Both the position numbers and the translations under genes were made by a program. A stretch of 64,000 nt of DNA from Limnephilus marmoratus. Lineage: Eukaryota; Arthropoda; Insecta; Trichoptera; Limnephilidae. The notes under the pieces are model-generated. The model was given only the letters and a program-made list of their open reading frames with translations. It searched no databases and was not told where the DNA came from. The DNA is taken from the NCBI GenBank assembly GCA_917880885.1, contig OU862907.1, positions 65,343,072 through 65,407,071 of the forward strand. Reading direction: 5' to 3'. Of this stretch, positions 32,591-44,910 are shown one piece after another. Every line of letters starts with the position of its first letter. Position 1 is the first letter of the stretch.

Positions 32591-33087
32591 AGTTTCTACA
32601 TTAAGCGCTTGATTATAGTTCGAATGCAGATATAATATTTCAAGAGGATATGTTAAAAAGGAACATGTGTGTGTATATAATTAATGTCGAAATTAAATAA
32701 TTAATGTTATACTAAACGCTTCAGATTTTATATATCCGGGTTAAATTCCGCAGGAAAAACTTAACCCTTTCACACACTTTTCCACAAATGATCATCTAAG
32801 TCAATCCATGTTATGCAATTGCACTGTTTAAGTATAATAAATACAAAATAATGCAAGAACAACATGTCAAAGAGACCAAATGGGAAAATAATTCACCGAC
32901 TCCAGATATTTTCATATCAGAGGATTCGGCTCGGTGGAACTCCAAATTGGACCTATAAATCCCAGTGATCCCTAAATATAAATAATATTTTAAAAATCTT
33001 TTGTAATCCTACAAAATATACATATTCAAAATAACTGATTTTTGCATTTTTATATATAAATTCTTTATATATATTAAAGTACATCTT
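32591..33087. other. no gene recognised
   Basis: A+T-rich spacer between FB-C and the Helitron-like element. Nothing supported. Confidence 0.35.
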
Positions 33088-33902
33088 CTTATATATAAAA
33101 ATGAATCGCTAAATGTGTTGCTAAGCGCAAACCTCGAGATCAGCTGAACCGATTTCGCTAATTCTTTTTTTAGAATATTCCTTGAAGTACGAGGATGGTT
33201 CTTACGGAGAGAAAAATTAAGAAAATTGCGCGAAAATTGGATAATTTCAGAAAACCTATTACTAACCTAAACGACTATCCCACGTTTGACAGTACGCGTT
33301 TTTGAGAATGACATTTTGCAAAACAATGATTGTTAAATAAAATTCTATTTTTGAAAATCTTTAAGTTGATAATTTTATTTAATGTAGGTACTTCCCTAAT
33401 AGTTTGAATCGAATCAAGAATTTTAGATATTTTAAATAGGTACCTATGTATGTTAGGTACCAAATTTAATATACATGAAAAATGGAAATTTGAATAAAAA
33501 TTGTAAAAGGTGGCACGCAGGCTGTTTAAAAACTGAATGTACTGGGATTGAATATATGGAACGCGGGAGGAGGGTTGGCGGGACGAGGGAGCGGTAAAGG
33601 GAAGAGGGAAGGCGGGGAAGGTGGAAGGGGAAGGCGAGAGAGGAGAGGGGAACCTGGGAGAGGGAAGGGAACCTGGGAGGGGGGAGGAGATCTCGGGAGA
33701 AGGGTTTTCGGGACGGGAGAAGGGGGGGGGGAGTGGAGTGGGGAGAGGGAAGGTGGAGGTGATGGAGTGGGAACGCGAGAGGGGAAGAGGACGCAGGAGA
33801 AGAAGGGGAGGCGGAAGGGGATCGGGACGAATGGGAATGGACACTCAGGGAGAAACAATTTCTTTATTAAATGGCATAGCAACGCATGCCGGGACCAGCT
33901 AC
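33088..33902 (+). mobile_element. non-autonomous Helitron-like element with purine-rich block
   Basis: The 5' end is TCTTATATATAAAAATGAAT; the 3' end is GCATGCCGGGACCAGCTAC, where CTAC stands for the usual CTRR end. The inside has a LINE remnant on the minus strand (about 33275-33480, IQTIREVPTLNK) and a GGAGG-rich block at 33545-33840. ORFs on both strands of that block are composition artefacts. Confidence 0.5.
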
Positions 33903-33961
33903 TAATATTATAATTATTACTTGACCAATTACCACAAATGGGTACGAGTACATGTAATCAT

Positions 33962-34410
33962 AAGATAGGTATGAAATTAAAACTTATAATTTATTAGTGT
34001 TGGGTTGATCTAGCAGCTCTTTGATATGTGATTTAAAGGCTCTATAATTTTTTTCAGGTTTCATATTATATGGGAGTGCATAAATATTTTTTTTTGTCTT
34101 GATAAGTATAATGGTGTTAATAAACACACGTTTAAAATTTGGGGATTTCTAAATTGCCACGTAATCTTGATCGGTTACTTATTTTTGTGAATTTTATTGT
34201 TGTGTTGAAATGAACTTTGTGAGTTTGTAACAATGAGTTCTTTTTAAAGATTTTATTTAGACTGAGAACCCAAAATAGTTAAATAACCGTTTTGTTCGAA
34301 ATATAGATGGTTTTCGTAAGACGACTTTTAGAATCAACCTCTGTGCCCTTTCCACAGTTAAGAGGTTACTTTTGAAGTCCCTTCACCCGATTATACCACA
34401 TTATTTAAGA
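33962..34410 (-). pseudogene. Jockey/CR1-like ORF2 C-terminal fragment
   Basis: Minus-strand text includes DFKSNLLTVERAQRLILK, then RTKRLFNYFG and YALPYNMKPEKNYRAFKSHI, split by stops. These are thumb and C-terminal segments of a LINE ORF2. Confidence 0.5.
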
Positions 34411-34739
34411 ATATAAGATTTATGACTGGATTATAAATATATAACCAAGACCACTATTTGTTTTGTTTTACCATTTACAATTTATAATTTACAACAATTG
34501 AAAAATGTCCTCTACAACACAGGTGAACTCATAGTGTGGAGGATAAAATACTTTACCTTTGTAATGTAAATATAATAAGATTAAATAAAAAAAAAACAAT
34601 TTAAACTGATTTTCATTCAAAAGATGAACCCTGTTACAAATTATATGGTAACCTTTTTACTTCATAGATCCAGATAACATTTGAACAGATTTCTAATTTT
34701 ATTATTTTATTTCATACTACACATTGAAAATAGAAGAAA

Positions 34740-35394
34740 ATAATAATATAATATTAGCCAACTGTGATTCATTTAAGTATCTGGGCTAACTAATCCACAG
34801 AGACGGAGGATGTGCAGCGGATGTCATCCATAGAATAGGTGCGGGATGGATTAAATTCAGATCCGTAACAGGAATATTGTGTAACTCCAAAATGCCTATA
34901 AAACTAAAAGGAAAGATATACCAAACTATCATAAGACCCGCAATAATGTATGGCTCCGAATGCTGGACTATGTACAACTTCTACTCTAGGCAACTCGAAA
35001 CAGCAGAAATGCGAGTGCTTAGATGGTCGGCAGGAGTATCACTAAAAGATTAGATCAAAAGTTCACGCATTCGTGGTAGCCTGGGTGTCACAGACAATAG
35101 ATATAAATAGTAAGCTGGAGGAACGACAGTTGAGATGGTATGGACACATAAAACGTAGACCATCAGACCACACAGTGAGGCAGGCAATGTCTATGGAGCT
35201 TCATCGACAGTCATCCAGAGGAAGACCGAAGAACTCCTGGGTGACTCAATGCTTCAAAATTCTTCAGAGAAACGGCCTGGATGAAGGCGATACCCAGAAC
35301 AGAAGAAATTACAACCTGAGAACGAGAAGAGCCGACCCCAACAGTCTACCTAGGCAATGCGTTGGAACAGCGCTAGGAAGAAGAAGATTGAAAA
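34740..35394 (+). pseudogene. RTE-like ORF2 C-terminal fragment
   Basis: Frames read SNSKMPIKLKGKIYQT-like text, IIRPAIMYGSECWTMYN and METAEMRVLRWSAGVS-like text up to 35055, then QLRWYGHIKRRPSDHTVRQA and RGRPKNSWVTQC. This is the RTE/CFDP2 type C terminus. One internal stop and a shift lie near 35055-35095. FB-A copy 2 inserted at its end. Confidence 0.65.
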
Positions 35395-35825
35395 GACTCC
35401 AGATACTAATATCTACAGCCTGTATGTCTGACGAATATCTACAGCTCATATGTTGAACTAATATCTACGAACTTCAGAGTGTTGATTAATATCTACAGAG
35501 CTTAGGTTGAACTAATATCTACAGAGCATAGGTTGGACTAATCAGCTAAATGTGTCCAATAGTCCGATATTAGGGATTTTTACATACATACTTACATAAA
35601 TTAAGTTTTTTTAACTGCATACGCAATATTACGTTATTCCAATATGCTATACACAATTGCAAATCCAACCTCTGCCAGTGCTGTAGATATTCGTCAACAC
35701 TTTGGTTCTCATAGATATTAATCAACAGTTTGAGCTGTAGATATTCGTCAACACTTTGATTCTCATAGATATTAGTTCGATTTTTTCAGTTTTTGGAATT
35801 CCTGTAGATATTAGTAGACGCCTCC
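35395..35825. mobile_element. FB-A iterated-motif foldback element, copy 2 (inverted)
   Basis: 431 bp, reverse orientation relative to copies 1 and 3. It starts GACTCCAGATACTAATATC and ends TATTAGTAGACGCCTCC. The flanks repeat GATTGAAAA (35386-35394 and 35826-35834), a target duplication of 8-9 bp. The motif arrays are as in copy 1. Confidence 0.9.
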
Positions 35826-35834
35826 GATTGAAAA

Positions 35835-36240
35835 TAGAAGGAAATAAAATAAATTACCAATTTGTTTGATTCAAAGCGTTTCAAAAACAAGTCTATCTAT
35901 CTACGAGTATCGATCTATCTAACTATATACGAGGCAAGTTTAGACAGTAAGTGTACTGTGACCACAACGGGCGGAGGTTTTTAGTTTTATGAGGGTTGGC
36001 AACACTTAGTGGTACAGGGGGGTTTCCTGCCCAGAAAGAGCATCGCAGGAACATTGTTGTACGTAAACTCACGTTTTAGTGTCCAATTGCGTGAAAGTTG
36101 TCGGCAAAAAATCCCGCCAAGTGCTGTGATCTGCTTTTTACTCAATGGAAGAAATAACACCTACAAGAAAAAAAGGTGAGGATTTCTGAACTCTATTGTT
36201 ACTGGAGATGAAAGTGGGGACTCATTACATGCCTGGGAAA
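35835..36240. other. no gene recognised
   Basis: Includes a short (CTAT)n-like patch near 35890-35930. A short stretch near 36080-36170 resembles mariner-type sequence only weakly and is not called. Confidence 0.3.
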
Positions 36241-36269
36241 AAAACTTTCTGAACATGCCTCGTGTATTA

Positions 36270-37248
36270 AAAAAAAAAAATCGCCGAAATGTATGTTCCC
36301 GCATAACTTCCGAACGACTGCATCAAATTCGATAATTCTTTTTTTGTTGTGTTTGTTATTATCAGGACAACGTTTGTATAAAACTACTGGTGAGCTCTGG
36401 CATTATTAAATTAGTATAAAAATGAATCGCCGAAATATATGTGCGCGCATAACTTCCGAACGAATACACCAATTTGGTTCATTCTTTTTTTGTTTTTGTC
36501 TGGTGAGCTCTGGCATCATGTAATTTGTATAAGAAAATTGCAATTGGTGGTACGCGAGCTATTTGAAAACTAAATGTACCGGGAATTAATTTATGGATCG
36601 CGGAAAGGGGGGGGGGGGAAACCAGGAAGGAGGAAGGGGAACCTGGGTGGGGGGAGGGGGGTTTGCGGAACGAACGAAGGAGGGGAGTGGAGTAGGGAGA
36701 GGGAAGGTGGAGGAGGCGGAGAGGAAACGGGGAAGGGGAGGAGTGGAGTGGGGAGACGGAAGGTGGAGGAGGCGGAGAGGAAATGGGGAAGGAGAGGAGT
36801 GGAGTGGGGAGACGGAAGGTGGAGGAGGCGGAGAGGAAACGGGGAAGGGGGGGAGTGGAGTGGGGAGACGGAAGGTGGAGGAGGCGGAGAGGAAACGGGG
36901 AAGGGGAGGAGTGGAGTGGGGAGACGGAAGGTGGAGGAGGCGGAGAGGAAACGGGGAAGGGGAGGAGTGGAGTGGAGAGACGGAAGGTGGAGGAGGCGGA
37001 GAGGAAACGGGGAAGGGGAGGAGTGGAGTGGGGAGACGGAAGGTGGAGGAGGCGGAGAGGAAACGGGGAAGGGGAGGAGTGGAGTGGGGAGACGGAAGGT
37101 GGAGAAGGCGGAGTGGAAACGCGAGAGGGGGAGAGGACACGGGAGAGGAATGGGGGGGGGGGGCGGAATGGGGCGAATGGGAAAGGACACGCAGGGAGAA
37201 ACAATTTCTTTTTTAAATGGCATAGCCACGCATGCCGGGTACCAGCTA
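36270..37248 (+). mobile_element. Helitron-like non-autonomous element with 56-bp G-rich array
   Basis: Ends GCATGCCGGGTACCAGCTAG before a T (CTAG at 37245-37248), a Helitron-type 3' end shared with 33902. Two tandem leader units (near 36280 and 36420) contain GCATAACTTCCGAACGA. The array at about 36685-37120 has the landmark GAGTGGAGTG at 36741, 36797, 36853 and onward, period 56 bp, about 7 units. Long frames on both strands over the array are artefacts. Confidence 0.55.
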
Positions 37249-37911
37249 GTCAATATTAAAAATCTGTAATTTTTATCCCCATTTTAATAATAATGCTGCA
37301 AGAAAAAAATTGCTTTTGGATTTCTTAAAATTTTAACAAAATTTCAAATTTAGCTGTTTATTTTATTGGTTTAAAAGCTTAAATGTGATTTTCTTAATAC
37401 CATGCATCGACTGTACCGTGTTAAAAGGGTTAAGTAAACAGAAAAAAGTTATTTCGAAATTGTTTCATTATTGGTCCGATTCGTCACTGATGTATTTAGA
37501 CTTGTGTTTGTAATGCACCGACACAGCAATATGATAAGATACGGTATTTTAAAAGCTGACTGTATTCAATTCGTCATAGCTTATTCCACTAATCTCCTAC
37601 TTTCCTAACCGCATATACCACTCCCTACATTATAATTGATAACTTATTTTATTTTTATTACCGTTTATGTATTTTTTTGTTTTCATGTTCTATGTACTTG
37701 TTTTTTTGAAGCGAAAATTCCTTAGCCCCGTTAGAGTGGTTTGAAATTCGGATGAAACGGAAATGACGTACTAAGGCACCTGCGAAGCATCAAACTGCGC
37801 TCAAGGCTACTATTGGTTGAGATGTAAAACGGAAACGACGATAGGTCTGAGCTCATTGGCCGCTTTGTTTTTTTACGGGTCTTTGGAAAATAATGCGTAA
37901 ATTCGCGCCTA
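37249..37911. other. no gene recognised
   Basis: Intergenic A+T-rich sequence; nothing supported. Confidence 0.3.
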
Positions 37912-38005
37912 GCGCGTCCCATAGCGCAGCGGTATAGTGCCTCGCAAATCTCAGTGGCCAGAGAAACCCAGCGGACGGTGGTTCGAATCCTACGAAATCA
38001 AAAAA
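37912..38005 (+). repeat. tRNA-derived SINE head or tRNA pseudogene
   Basis: A-box-like TAGCGCAGCGGT and B-box GGTTCGAATCC are present about 55 bp apart, followed by an A-run. The acceptor strands do not pair, so it is not a working tRNA. Confidence 0.5.
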
Positions 38006-38029
38006 AAATATTAAATCAATATCCAATCT

Positions 38030-39484
38030 TCAAACCACTTTAAAATAAACAGGCAAAAGAAATCGACATCTAGCGAACGTTGTACGTATCATTGCCCACC
38101 ATGCATGATCAAAGGCACCAGTGATATCGAGGAAGATTGCAACTACATACCTCTTTGGGCAAGCCTTCACCCATTCAAGCGCATACGACAGGGCGTGCAC
38201 CGTAGATTTACCGGGGACGAAACCGAACTGGAGGTCACTGGCCGGGGACAAAGTTTGGCGGAGCCGCTCCCTCAGTAATTTCTAAAGGATCTTGCCTTAA
38301 ACGGGAAGCAGCGTTATCGGCCGGTAGGCCTTGAGGTCGGTGAGTGGTTTATCGTTTCCCTTAGGTACAATCCGGAGCACGCCGCGCTTCCAATCTGAGG
38401 GGAAAACTCCCCTCCTCAAGCACGTATCCATCACCTGGAAGAGCTCCTCCTTGGCGTGGACCCAGACTTGCTTCGCTATTACGCCATTGAGCCTGACATG
38501 CCCTGGTGCCTTCTTAGGACCCAAACCCTTAATTTATTATCACATCAATTTCTGCCTTAGTGACTCTAATGAAGTTATCCTCTTGGGCGAGGACTCTAGG
38601 TGGCAGCCGTGACAGATTTCTTATCTGTTTATGGTGGTCACTTTCCCCAATTACTGGTTCTACAGGAACTAACTCACCCAAGAGTGTTTCGAGTGTGGAG
38701 GCCACATCCACTGTCTCAGCGTTCCTCCCATCTGTTATCCCAATTACTGTTGACAAATACCGGTCAGAACCTTTCCCGGATTTTTTTATCACGCTTGTGG
38801 ATTTCCCACGGGTTGGCGTTACCCACGTCTTTAACCCAATTATGCCAAGCAGCTCGTTTCGCTAGGAGAACAGCCCGTTTGAAGGCCGACCTGGCAGATC
38901 TGAGGCTCGTCTGAAGTGCAACCGTCTCCTCCTCCGTACAGCCGCCACTCCTGGACAGCCCCAGCACCCTGTAGGCCCTCTTGTAGGCCCCCTTCAGCGA
39001 AGTCAGCTCAGGTGACCACCACGGCGTCCTAATACTAGTCTTTGGGTTTGATCTTCCCAAAGACGAGTTGGCAGCCAACTGCCCTGTTGAAAAAATTCCC
39101 CAAATTATCCGGATCGGTAGCTGCTACGTGGTGAAAATTCCTTAGCGTATCTCGTAGCGCTTCCCCAAAGTTAAGCCAATTCGTCCTAGTGGTGTTGAAG
39201 TTCCAGGAGGATCTTGGAGCTTCTGTTTTCTTGACACCAACCGTAAAAGTAATTAACCTGTGATCCGAATTTATTTCGCACTCATGGACTGTCCACTTTG
39301 AAATCCTGGTCGCAACTGATCCAGAGCAAAGAGTTAGATCAATGTTGCTCTCACCATGTATGTTCGAGAACGTAAAAAAATAACTCTGTTCATTCATGAT
39401 ACTGAGACCTTGCGCGACAATCAGGTCCTCTACGCAGCAATCAGGTCTTCGCGCAATCAGGTCCTGGCAATCAAGTCCGCGCAA
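38030..39484 (-). pseudogene. R1-like LINE ORF2 remnant (endonuclease to reverse transcriptase)
   Basis: In minus-strand order: the end of the endonuclease (GESNIDLTLCSGS, INSDHRLITFTV), the linker (TPWWSPELTSLKGAYKRAY), RT entry (KAPGHVRLNG, WKRGVLRIVPKGND, LKAYRPITLLPV) and RT core (QFGFVPGKSTVHA, VAIFLDITGAFDHAWW). The wording fits the R1/LOA group. The frames are broken at about 39060, 38780, 38525 and 38270, and the catalytic DD region is missing. Dead copy. Confidence 0.7.
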
Positions 39485-39560
39485 TCAAGTCCTGGCAGCT
39501 CGCGGCAATCAGGTCCTGGCGCAGCGGGGCCAGGAACTTATCAAGGGCAATCAGGAGCAA
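39400..39560. repeat. short degenerate repeat of GCAATCAGGTCCTGG type
   Basis: About eight imperfect units of AATCAGGTCCTGGC/AATCAAGTCC overlap the N-terminal edge of the R1-like endonuclease remnant, where they read DLIA on the minus strand. Confidence 0.6.
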
Positions 39561-39689
39561 AACGAAAAAATAATAGTCCTGCCTAGTCTGGTCATTCTTG
39601 CGCCCCTCAGAGTCTACGCCCTGTGCCTGGGCACCGGTGGCACCGCCCTATTTACGGCACTGAGCTCGCGTGCCACCTATATAATGTCA

Positions 39690-40080
39690 GAGCTCACCAG
39701 TATATACAGAAACCTTTGCGAGCGTGTTTACAACAACTTACCAAAGATTCATCGCAATCGGATCAATAATTTAGGAAATAATTTCAAAACTATTACCTAC
39801 TAGCCTACTTGTATATTTAGAAACCATCGCGGGCATGCGCACAATAACTCACTACAATTTCATGGCAATCGGATGAATGGTTTAGCAACACGACGCCAGA
39901 GCTCATTATTGTATATAGGAACCGTCGTGGGCATGCGCACAATAACTCACTACAGTTTCATGGCAATCGGATGAATGGTTTAGCAACATGACGCCAGAGC
40001 TCACTATTGTATATAGGAACCATCGTGGGCATGCGCACATCAAATCCCCAAAGTTTCATGGCAATCGGATGAATGCTCTT
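39690..40080. repeat. 98-bp tandem repeat, about 3-4 units
   Basis: GGGCATGCGCAC recurs at 39831, 39929 and 40027 with 98-bp spacing. A more diverged unit precedes. The phrase TCATGGCAATCGGATGAATG is common in insect Helitron-like elements, but the boundaries are not seen. 40081-40370 has no recognised feature. Confidence 0.7.
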
Positions 40081-40370
40081 TTTTATATATTTTTTATGAT
40101 TATTTTTGACAGGGGATAACCAGAAAAAACCAGAAATATGTCATTTTTAAATAAGATTTTAGACGTATTGACTCTTTTATATAAAAAAATTAAAATCGAT
40201 TTCAAGAGATTGTTGTTTTATCTAATAAACGCATGTTTTAAATTTTCAAAAAAAAATAAATTTTTAGTATAATAAGGCTATACTATAGGTCGTTGGCAGA
40301 TTTGTTAAATTTTCAAAAAAGATATTGTACCAGTATGTGTATCCCCTGACTGAAAGAATCCTGAAGATCT

Positions 40371-40490
40371 TCATACAAAAAGTTAATATTTTGCAAAAAA
40401 ATTTTTTTCAGCTACTACTCAACAACGTCCATAACGTCATATTTTCAATCTTAGCGCTCTAGCTCACTGAAAACTCACGGACCGCCACTG
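40371..40490 (-). repeat. half copy of the CAGTGGCGG hAT-like MITE
   Basis: Complement of 2055-2170: CTCACTGAAAACTCACGG and CCGCCACTG are shared. It borders the repeat that hosts the nest. Confidence 0.55.
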
Positions 40491-41420
40491 GTCTCCATGT
40501 GTAATAAACAGAGCCGGATTAAGCATGTCGGGGCCCCTAGGCAATCCACGTCTCGGGGCCTCCTTGTTCCCTTGATCACATCCTGAATGTTTTGGTTTTT
40601 CTGAATGTACGTTGTACGTTTTTATGTTTTTCTGAATGTACGTGTCGAAAGTAGTGTGTCAAAATTTTAAGTAAATCGGAGCAAAACTAATGAAGATACA
40701 GAGTTTCAAGCGACTGGCCCTCATGCTCGATTCAAGTATATTTCGAGTATAAAATTTTTAAATAGGTTTTCTCGCAATCAACATTTCTAAAGTTCGTGAA
40801 CATCATAACTCAAAATCTTGACTTGACGTGACCGATGCTTTTGAAATTTTGTAAACTATTTCTACTCATAAATCAACAGATAGTCAGAGGGAGTTTTTTT
40901 ACCATATGAATTGCGCAAAATTGAAGCAAAAATTGCGTTTTTCACTTCAAAATGCTGCCAAAAATAAAAGAAATCGAAATAACTCCCTCTGACTACCTAA
41001 GAAAAAATACTACCTTTTTAAACGCATTTCGATTTTTTTGTTTCAAATGATCCGGTGACGAGTATTTTTTTTCGAGGCGCCTCCGGAGATTCACTCTCAT
41101 GGACTTATTAATTGATATTTTTAATTGAAATTCTTTTCAGATACTTTAGATGTTATACTATAAATAAAAATACTTTGAAATAAATAAAAAAAACATTATT
41201 CATATCTCAAAAAAAAATCATGACAATACGCCTTTATTCCGCCTTTAAAAAGATACCCCCCCCCCTTACGGCACCAGGACACTGTAAAAATACTTTTGCA
41301 TTTTTTTTACTTTTTTCATTTTCTGAAAGATGCGTTTATTAAAAATGCTCCTACCGAGAAATTCGAAAAATTGACGGAGATACAGCATTATATGTGAAAC
41401 CATTTTGAAACAGTTTGTAT

Positions 41421-41684
41421 TGTTAGCAGCACATTCAAATTCTGGCGCCACAGAGTTAAGTTCGCTGATTTGCCGCCAGAGGCGCTACTCTCGTCTCTGT
41501 CTGCCAATCAGGGATCTACACTTCGTTCACGTAACCGCCGGCAGAGGCGCTGCTTGCATCTCGGTCGGCAAGGCAGGGAGTGACGGGATACCGACGAATC
41601 ACCCCAGCCAGCGGTTGCCATTCAAAATCTGAACAGCTCGAGGGGACAAGCGAATACTTTTGTTAAACGTTGTATTAATATTCT
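41421..41684 (+). repeat. element A 5' LTR, left part
   Basis: Matches 54506 onward up to TATTAATATTCT, where insertion C begins. Confidence 0.85.
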
Positions 41685-41807
41685 TGGAGCACAGTTACAT
41701 AATTGCTTTATTATTGTGTCTTCTCTTTCTCTGTACACTTACTTTGTTTTATATTTAATTGTTTATATTCATTCTGATTATTATTATTTCTGTTTTATCC
41801 ACTAGGT

Positions 41808-42451
41808 TGTAACGTAATATTTACCTTATATCTTTCTTTACTTATCACCGCCATCCAAATACTCTCAATATTTCTCTGTATTCAAAATAAAACAAGTGCA
41901 GACATGTGGGTAGATCAGTGTAAGAAAAGACGGATTATACCAGTAACAAAGATGCAACATTTATTTAAATACTTTCAAACAATTATGGGTAGAGCATGAT
42001 TAAATTGATTTAAATCTACAGGGGTGGTTGATTACCATAGGTAAGTCAAATTAATGTGAAAACTATAATCTCGGAACATGTGGGTCTCAATAAAAGGAAG
42101 AATAATATTTGTAAATCCTGAAGGGCGCCTGTACGGATAACCGAACATATTTATAAGGATTTAAATTAAATGCTAAGGATAATAAAATACCAAAGTTAAG
42201 CTAAATATCTCGTGATGATTCATTATTAAATATTAATTCGCTCACGCGTGTATTGGCCATGACCTTTGGCGGCTTGAAGTTCAGCTGTCCACACCATGAA
42301 ACTCCCCAGAACCAACTGACGAACGTATCGAAACTTCATCTCGATTCGCCCTCTACCGGCGCCTGTATATTTACGGCTGTCAAATTCATCCGGTACCCGC
42401 GTGGCTAGAAACTCCGTCTAAATCAGGCCAGTACTTGCCCAAACTGCTGCA
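41808..42451 (-). repeat. element B 3' LTR
   Basis: Same 644 bp as 49352-49995. It should hold the polyadenylation signal. Confidence 0.9.
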
Positions 42452-44910
42452 TTACCCCCATGGCCAAGAGAATTTTTGCAAAAAATTCCACTACGCCACC
42501 TGGCGTCAGAAGCCCTGAAGAGCGAAGGTACCGCTGCCACCAAGAATTCCAAAGTGCTTAACGAGATTTGTGGTGAATGAGTTTGAGCTTCTAGTGACTT
42601 CCCAGCTGTGTCACTTCTCGTAATGTTCTTCCCAAATATGTAGAGATGAATTATCCTCAAGATGATGTTGTAAACCAGTAAGCCTCCCTCGATAACGATT
42701 CAGTGAAGCAGTGAATGAAACTTCAAACTGCCCAAATAATAAGGGCTCAATCCTCTGCTTATGTCAGAGCCACAATCTGTAGGTTGATGCAAATAAGTAC
42801 TGATCCCTGTAGTTGAAGAATTCATTTGATGCAGACCAATGCTTGGGTTAAACTTCTGCCTATTCAAGAGCAACTGAAGGTAGGTTGACATAAATAAATG
42901 ATGTGCCATGTTGATGTAGAATTTCCATTTGACGCAGTCCAAATGCTTGTGTTAAAACTTCTGCCTGTTCAAGAGCAACTGAAGGTAGGTTGACATAAAT
43001 AAATGATGTGCCATGTTGATGTAGAATTTCCATTTGACGCAGTCCAAATGCTTGTGTTACAACTTCTGCCTATTCAAGAGCAACTGAAGGTAGGTTGACA
43101 TAAATAAATGATGTGCCATGTTGATGTAGAATTTCCATTTGACGCAGTCCAAATGCTTGTGTTAAAACTTCTGCCTATTCAAGAGCAACTGAAGGTAGGT
43201 TGACATAAATAAATGATGTGCCATGTTGATGTAGAATTTCCATTTGACGCAGTCCAAATGCTTGTGTTAAAACTTCCTCGAAGAATGTAGAAAACCACGT
43301 GAGCGAAAAATAATTACTGAGCTATCGTTAAGAAGAAGCAATTACTACGTATTAAGGTAAAATAAAAACTTATATAAAGCAAATATTTAGATTGAGCTAA
43401 AATAATTTGACCTAAACTTGAAAAGATTTAAACAAAAGAAACTTGACTCTAAACCCACATTCCACTCAAAACTTATGGAAATATTTATCCACAATACTGT
43501 TATAATACCATTGAAAATTTAATAACATCTAAAATCTTGACACCTATCAATAAAAATTTCAAATTGTAGAAAACCAACCCCTCAAAAGAAAATAACATAA
43601 AGTTAAGGTAATGAAACAACCACTGACATCTGTTGAACAGCGGAGAAGGATGAATAATCCTGTCAATATTAAATGGTTGAGATCCCGGAATAAAACTCCA
43701 AGATTATGTAAGAAAATTTAAGAATTAAAATCAGTCATACAGTTCCATTTTAAAAAAACAAACATGTGCCTTCAAATGAGTTCCGAGCTCTAGAACCGAC
43801 TTAAAGTCACATGCCGTGTCAAAAAGGAACTGTGCAAGAAATGTTAAAAATTAACTGTGAAACTAAACATCTAATATTATGTACTCACTCTATAGAGATA
43901 CTAATTAAATTCATTTAAAATGCATATCTAATTAAACTCATGAAAAATGAATTGTTATTATTATTTTAATTTATTAATTGGTAATAATTATGTTACCCGA
44001 AGTAAATTTATACATTATCGTATCTCTCCAGAACTCGTTCCTGACTATTTGAAATAAACATGCAACGGAGCTTCCTAAAACTCAAAATAGATAGTTCCTG
44101 AGAACTTCTGAGATTATGCGCAAGTATCAAAGTAAGATTGTATGACTATAAACAAAAATGATCCGTAAAGTTTCTCTATGGAGAATTATTTTAATAATTT
44201 GTGTAAAATAATCAATAAATTTAAATCTTATAAAATAAGAATACTGTTTTATCTGTATTTCTTTGAAGAATGCATCACCCGAGCTAACATTATTATAACA
44301 TATATAAGTAAAGAAACCCATTTCCTTGACTTGGAAAATTCCCATGTTGCGAAACTTCCTAAAGCTCCCAAATAGATTATTGTCAGCTTCTGAGGCTATT
44401 GATTATGTATAATTATCACCATGAAAATACATGTGGAATTTTCCAAGGTAGAAACCGTATGTACGACACCATTCAAGTAAATAATTACTACATGTAACCA
44501 TAAATTATCAACCATGTACAAAACCATGTAGTATCATTATAAACAAAATTCATATTTTACAAATAGCAAGGTTTACCTACAGGGAAAGGAACCCACTAAT
44601 TTTATCAGTTCAAAGCATGAGCGTAATGGCCAATTACCCCCATGCTCTGAAGGAAAATTTTCATACAAATTACAATATTCATATGCTACACTAACTATCA
44701 CAAATACAAAGGACAAACAACCACAAAACAATTAACATATAGCACTCAATGTGTGGACACAAGTTTCATGTCAAAGTCATGTCATCACATTGAATGTATT
44801 TTGCAAACATAAGGTCAAAATGCATGCAAATTTTTACTAACTATCGGTACTTTAGACCGAATTAAATCCCATTACGGAAAGATTCTATTTTCTTACTGAA
44901 AGGAAATAAA
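42452..44910 (-). other. element B 3' non-coding tract
   Basis: About 2.4 kb between pol and the 3' LTR, with no frame that looks like env. It includes the 105-bp array. The rest is A+T-rich with nothing recognised. Confidence 0.5.
42850..43280. repeat. 105-bp tandem repeat, about 4 units, in element B
   Basis: GGTAGGTTGACATAAATAAA recurs at 42879, 42984, 43089 and 43194, exactly 105 bp apart, with very few differences. It lies in the 3' non-coding tract of element B. Confidence 0.9.

Noticed and set aside
33526..33913. Pro/Ser-rich and Gly/Arg-rich ORFs
   Set aside because: Same composition effect in the purine-rich Helitron block.
36479..37269. Long ORFs on both strands rich in Gly/Arg/Glu or Pro/Ser
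   Set aside because: They arise from the 56-bp purine-rich array; stop codons are rare there by composition.
37912..38005. A working tRNA gene
   Set aside because: A and B boxes are present but the acceptor strands do not pair; more like a SINE head.
39400..39560. A CRISPR-like array
   Set aside because: Units are degenerate, there are no regular unique spacers, and the context is a eukaryotic LINE remnant.
42452..44910. An env gene in element B
   Set aside because: No frame of useful length, no signal peptide or membrane segment; only small unrelated frames and tandem repeats.
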